Assembly (NCBI RefSeq): GCF_003939025.1 | Contig: NZ_RQIH01000014.1 | Span: 124,001 to 188,000 of the forward strand | Direction: 5' to 3' | From: Rhizobium sophoriradicis | Lineage (GTDB): Bacteria > Pseudomonadota > Alphaproteobacteria > Rhizobiales > Rhizobiaceae | Length of the DNA stretch: 64,000 nt | In this document: positions 60,861 to 64,000 of the stretch, in pieces | Position numbering within the stretch: position 1 is the first letter of the stretch | How the letters are laid out: the number at the start of each line of letters is the position of its first letter | Program-made: the position numbers and the translations under genes | Notes under the pieces: generated by a model | Databases searched by the model: none | Told to the model about the DNA's origin: nothing | Seen by the model: the letters and a program-made list of their open reading frames with translations, nothing else

Positions 60861-60980
60861 GCCCGTCACCAGCTGCAGTTTTGCGTGACATGCATCGGGC
60901 GCCTCATTCTGCGCCGCTGCCAGCCTGCCACTGGCCAAGCGAAGGGCGATTGCCGAAGCGCATATAGTGCTAGGCATCCG

Positions 60981-61601
60981 TCAGCCGCGATCGTAGACGA
61001 GCGCGCGCTGAACGGCAGGGCGTTGCAGCATGCGGGCGTGGTGGTCAGTGATTTTTGCGAAGCGGGCGGGGTCGACGCCGTCACCCGGCAGCCAGTCGGT
61101 CATGACGAAGAGATAGGGATCGGCGAGCGAATAAGTCTCGCCCATCACCCAGGGGCCCTTGAACATCGTCTCTTCGATCAGGGTGAAGCAATCGGCCATA
61201 TTCCCGGGTACCTTTGCCTTCATCGCCTCGATTGCTGAGGGATCGTCGGCCCAGCGGGGCCCGCGTCGGCGATGGGCATGGTTCACATGCACAGTCGAGC
61301 AGAGATAGCTGTTGAAGGACTGCAGCCGCGCCATCTCGAAGACATCGCCGAGCGGCGCCAGTTTGGCGGCCGGCGCGCTTTCAGCGATGAAGCCGAGGAT
61401 CGCCGGCGTTTCGGTCAGCACGCCGCGCTCGGTCACCAGCGCCGGCACGCGTCCTTTGGGGTTGATCTTCAGATAATCCGGCGAACGCTGCTCGCCATTG
61501 GCGAAGCTGAGCTTCTTCGTTTCGAAGGCAAGGCCGGATTCTTCCAGGGCGATCAGGCTTGCAAGCGCGCAGGTTTCCGAGGCGTAATACAATGTCAGCA
61601 T
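60981..61601 (-). CDS. Glutathione S-transferase family protein
   Basis: 206 residues. Thioredoxin-like half: MLTLYYASETCALASLIALEESGLAFETKKLSF and YLKINPKGRVPALVTERGVLTETPAILGFIAE, with the Cys of SETCALAS in the beta-class active-site position. The C-terminal half has MGETYSLADPYLFVMTDWL. The start ATG 61601 follows a GGGAGACGAG stretch. Substrate unknown. It is the third GST in the window. Confidence 0.9.
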   Translation of the reverse strand: MLTLYYASETCALASLIALEESGLAFETKKLSFANGEQRSPDYLKINPKGRVPALVTERGVLTETPAILGFIAESAPAAKLAPLGDVFEMARLQSFNSYLCSTVHVNHAHRRRGPRWADDPSAIEAMKAKVPGNMADCFTLIEETMFKGPWVMGETYSLADPYLFVMTDWLPGDGVDPARFAKITDHHARMLQRPAVQRALVYDRG

Positions 61602-61683
61602 GGTTCTCGTCTCCCTTTCGGGAAGTGGTATAGCGCAGGGATGAGTGCGCCGGAACCGGGGATGGCGTTTTGCTTTGCGTCGA

Positions 61684-61862
61684 GCCGCCCCTCATCCGCC
61701 TGCCGGCACCTTCTCCCCGTTCTGACGGGGAGAAGGGAACATGCCGCACCCTCTCACCCCCCACAAACCCCTCGCAGGGCACGTCCCCTCTCCCCGTTTC
61801 CGCGGGGGTTCGAAGGACGGGTCGAGACCAGTGGCTCGACCCCGGCAAGGGTTAGGGTGAGG
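61684..61862. repeat. Partial mosaic repeat
   Basis: CCCCTCATCCGCCTGCCGGC plus ACCTTCTCCCCG (61687-61719) is one RIME-like arm. It is followed by CGGGGAGAAGGG, and later by the hairpin GGTCGAGACCAGTGGCTCGACC (61820-61841) seen in the composite repeats at 10612 and 27715. It lies between the GST and DUF4406 genes. No gene is seen in 61602-61891. Confidence 0.65.
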
Positions 61863-61891
61863 GGCAGTCCACAGTCACGAACTCTCGCCCC

Positions 61892-62260
61892 TCAGCCGCA
61901 GCCCGGCACATCCTCCAGCCTGTGCCAGACCGGGATGCCGCGTTCCCTGGCGATGCGCACGTCGTTGTCGGCGCCCTTGGAATCGCCCGGCAGGCGCAGC
62001 ACGCCTTCGCAGAGCTGCAGCAGCCGGCCGGCGACCGGGTGAAAAATTTCCTCGTAGAGCGCGTCGCCGACCGATCTGCCGCCGGCGGCATGCCAGACCG
62101 GCAGCGCCACCCATTCACCGATCATCGGCACGTGGCCGGCGGCAAACAACTTATGAGAAGGCTCTTCCAGCCGCTTCAGGTTGGCGGCCATCTTTTCCGG
62201 GTCGTCGCCGGTTCCAGACCGGTAGTGTCCGGCAATCAAAATCAGCATCTTCCACTCCAT
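61892..62260 (-). CDS. DUF4406-like protein (nucleoside 2-deoxyribosyltransferase-like fold)
   Basis: 122 residues from ATG 62260; ATG 62248 (after GGAGTGGAAG) is equally good. The pattern MLILIAGHYRSGTGDDPEKMAANLKRLEEPSHKLFAAGHVPMIGEWVALPVW, VGRLLQLCEGVLRLPGDSKGADNDVRIARERGIPVW is of the small DUF4406 group related to nucleoside deoxyribosyltransferases. A role in nucleotide salvage or sensing is possible. It is divergent from a DeoR-type regulator that may control it. Confidence 0.75.
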   Translation of the reverse strand: MEWKMLILIAGHYRSGTGDDPEKMAANLKRLEEPSHKLFAAGHVPMIGEWVALPVWHAAGGRSVGDALYEEIFHPVAGRLLQLCEGVLRLPGDSKGADNDVRIARERGIPVWHRLEDVPGCG

Positions 62261-62301
62261 CGCTGAGCACTCCCGGCCTCATGCACGGGACTTCCCGAAA
62301 A

Positions 62302-62367
62302 TGCACGATAATTCTTGAAAGTCGAGTCATTTCGTGCAAGCTCACGCTATCTCGTTCAATTTCGTGC
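62302..62367. promoter_or_regulatory. Candidate DeoR/GlpR operators
   Basis: TTTCGTGC occurs at 62330-62337 and 62360-62367, exactly 30 bases apart, and its reverse form TGCACGA at 62302-62308. The last copy abuts the GGAGAG ribosome site of the regulator. Repeated operators of this kind are usual for DeoR-family autoregulation. Confidence 0.55.
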
Positions 62368-62376
62368 GGAGAGACG

Positions 62377-63132
62377 ATGCTGACCACGCAACGCAAAGCC
62401 CTGATCCTCGACATATTGCGCCGTGACGGCCAGGTGATCGCCAAGCGCGTCGCCGAGGATTTTTCGCTCTCTGAGGACACGATCCGGCGCGACCTCCGAG
62501 AAATGGCGGCGGAGGGGCTGTTGAAACGCGTGCATGGTGGGGCGATGCCGCTTTCGCCTGACCTGCCCGATTTCACCCAGCGCCGCAGCGTCTCGTCCGA
62601 GATCAAGGCGCGGCTCGGGGCGGCGGCGGCGGCGATGGTCAAGCCGGGGCAGATGATCTTTCTCGATGGGGGTACGACGACGGCGGAGATCGCCCGGCAC
62701 CTGCCACGCGACATGGCGTTGACGGTTGCGACCCACAGCCCGACGATCGCCGCCGAGCTGGAGCACCATCCGACGGCCGAGGTGATCCTTGCCGGCGGCC
62801 GGCTCTACAAACATTCGATGGTGGCGACTGGGGCAGCGGCGATGGCGGCGATCTCGCAGCTGCGCCCCGATCTGTTCTTCCTCGGCGTCACCGCCGCCCA
62901 TCCTGTGCACGGGCTATCCACCGGCGACTTCGAGGAAGCGGCGATCAAACGCCATATCGCCCGCTGCTCGGCCGAAACCCATGTGCTGCTGACGCAGGAG
63001 AAGTTCGACCTCGTCTCGCCCTGCCCGGTGCTCGGTATTTCCGAGGTGGCCGGGCTGATCGTGCCGGCGGAGATGACGGCCGAACGGCTGCAGCCCTATC
63101 GCGATCTCAACGGCACGATCACCGTGGCATAA
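62377..63132 (+). CDS. DeoR/GlpR family transcriptional regulator
   Basis: 251 residues from ATG 62377, with CGGAGAGACG upstream. The HTH is TTQRKALILDILRRDGQVIAKRVAEDFSLSEDTIRRDLREMAAEGLLKRVHGGA. The C-terminal sugar-phosphate-binding domain (about 75-240) has IFLDGGTTTAEIARHLP, VILAGGRLYKHSMVATG, FFLGVTAAHPVHGLSTGDFEEAAIKR. The ligand is a sugar phosphate or nucleotide-sugar. It is divergent from the DUF4406 gene and converges on the asparaginase gene; TTTCGTGC repeats lie before it. Confidence 0.9.
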   Translation: MLTTQRKALILDILRRDGQVIAKRVAEDFSLSEDTIRRDLREMAAEGLLKRVHGGAMPLSPDLPDFTQRRSVSSEIKARLGAAAAAMVKPGQMIFLDGGTTTAEIARHLPRDMALTVATHSPTIAAELEHHPTAEVILAGGRLYKHSMVATGAAAMAAISQLRPDLFFLGVTAAHPVHGLSTGDFEEAAIKRHIARCSAETHVLLTQEKFDLVSPCPVLGISEVAGLIVPAEMTAERLQPYRDLNGTITVA

Positions 63133-64000
63133 TCACTCGGTCAAGGCCGAGGTAACGCTGATATCGCCGACATGGATGCCGTTCCAATTGCGCATCGAGG
63201 TTGCGGCAAAAGCCGTCAGGCCGGCATGCACCGTCTCTTCCGTCTCGAAGAAGCGGGCGAGTGTCGCCGCCACCATGGCTTCGGCAGCACGCGTTGCGCC
63301 ATCCTCGCATTTCAGCGCGATGGCGATGCCCTTCTCCGGAATCGCGGCGCAGAAGACGCCCTCGGCGCCGGTCTTGACGAAGATGCGGCCGGGGGCGATC
63401 TGCATCAGTTTCGTGCAGGCGCGGCCGGAGCCGGCGACATAGAAGGGCTCGGCCATGCAGGCCTCGATCAGGCGGCGGGATGCCTTGGCGCGCAAAGGCT
63501 CCAGGCCGTTGCCGGTCGCCATTTTGGCAAAGCCGTGGGCAAGGCTGCGCAAAGGCACGGCATAGGTCGGAATCGAGCAGCCGTCGGTGCCGCAGCTTTC
63601 GGCGCCGAGCACGGCGCCGGTCAGGCTTTCCATCGTCGCGCGGATCTCGACCTGCAGCGGGTGCTGATAACCGACATAGCCTTTCGGATCGATGTCCCGG
63701 TGGCAGCAGGTGCAGATGAAGCCGGCATGTTTGCCGGAGCAATTGTTGTGCAGCGCGGTCGGCGCCTCCAGCCTGCGGACTTGCTGGATCAGGACCTTCT
63801 GGTTCATCGACCAATGGGCGCCGCATTCGAGCGCTTCGGCATTGCGGCCGGCGCGCGCCAGCATGGAAGCGGCAAGCGCCACGTGCTCGTCCTCGCCATT
63901 ATGTGAGGCGCAGGCGAGCGCCAGTTCCTTGTCGCCGAACCCATAGGCGTCGGCCGCACCGCTTTCGACGAGCGGCAGCGCTTGCATCGCCTTGCAGGCC
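63133..64000 (-). CDS. L-asparaginase II, Rhizobium-type (partial, start beyond right edge)
   Basis: About 289 codons are visible, in frame from base 64000 to the stop at 63133; the 5' end is outside the window. Motifs of the PF06089 asparaginase II family are intact: HNNCSGKHAGFI with the Cys and Lys of the active site, and ESCGTDGCSIPTYAVPL with the second Cys. R. etli has this family as an inducible asparaginase. It hydrolyses asparagine to aspartate and ammonia in the cytoplasm. Family members are about 330-370 residues, so some 40-80 residues are missing. An ATG at 63987 is internal. Confidence 0.9.
   Translation of the reverse strand, partial: ACKAMQALPLVESGAADAYGFGDKELALACASHNGEDEHVALAASMLARAGRNAEALECGAHWSMNQKVLIQQVRRLEAPTALHNNCSGKHAGFICTCCHRDIDPKGYVGYQHPLQVEIRATMESLTGAVLGAESCGTDGCSIPTYAVPLRSLAHGFAKMATGNGLEPLRAKASRRLIEACMAEPFYVAGSGRACTKLMQIAPGRIFVKTGAEGVFCAAIPEKGIAIALKCEDGATRAAEAMVAATLARFFETEETVHAGLTAFAATSMRNWNGIHVGDISVTSALTE

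Overview
The window looks like chromosome of a Rhizobium-group alphaproteobacterium (close to R. etli / R. leguminosarum). Base composition is high in G+C. It carries a cspA - small ORF - rpsU cold-shock operon of the kind described in Sinorhizobium meliloti, a DUF47-pit phosphate operon, a Rhizobium-type asparaginase II, and many RIME-like palindromic intergenic repeats. Genes are dense and mostly single units or short operons. I saw no rRNA, tRNA, transposase, integrase or CRISPR array.

Layout. 1-9.3 kb: a TetR/GST divergent pair with paired operators, nadE, an EmrAB-type efflux operon ending in a class III adenylate cyclase with a divergent LysR gene, an orphan membrane protein, and ilvE behind an attenuator-like leader. 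9.5-15 kb: zinc alcohol dehydrogenase, a TIM-barrel isomerase, a cupin, a CorC/HlyC-type protein and trans-aconitate methyltransferase. 14.9-22.2 kb: one catabolic unit under a divergent LysR gene, made of a ureohydrolase, a polyamine-type ABC transporter (binding protein, ATPase, two permeases) and an Ldh-type oxidoreductase whose last ~50 codons are shifted out of frame by one missing base. 22.3-27.7 kb: zwf, a small secreted protein, NUDIX, ParDE and a HerA-like ATPase.

28-33 kb is the most irregular part. Two same-strand ABC-F ATPase genes are separated by a reconstructable multi-frameshift membrane-protein pseudogene, flanked by a diverged duplicate of the first ABC-F gene's 3' end. The second ABC-F gene is preceded by a short ORF with a strong Shine-Dalgarno, a perfect hairpin, and a repeated octamer that reaches its own ribosome-binding site. 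This resembles a leader-peptide attenuator.

33-46 kb: VOC, DUF1579, DUF899/MarR, Ohr/OhrR, the cold-shock operon, two tandem lipoprotein L,D-transpeptidases, an alpha/beta hydrolase, the ligase and exonuclease of the ligase-associated DNA-damage set, another hydrolase and a glycerophosphodiesterase. 46-52 kb is signalling: a soluble PAS-PAS chemoreceptor with a C-terminal WEEF tail, a LuxR solo, and a PAS-GAF-GGDEF-EAL protein. 52-64 kb: a Tat-exported repeat protein, a PEBP protein, GSTs, the DUF47-pit operon sharing a near-consensus Pho box with a divergent NUDIX gene, LysR, YjbR, SDR, DUF2087, DUF4406, a DeoR regulator and a partial asparaginase II cut by the right edge.

All function calls are from reading translated sequence; no database search was run.
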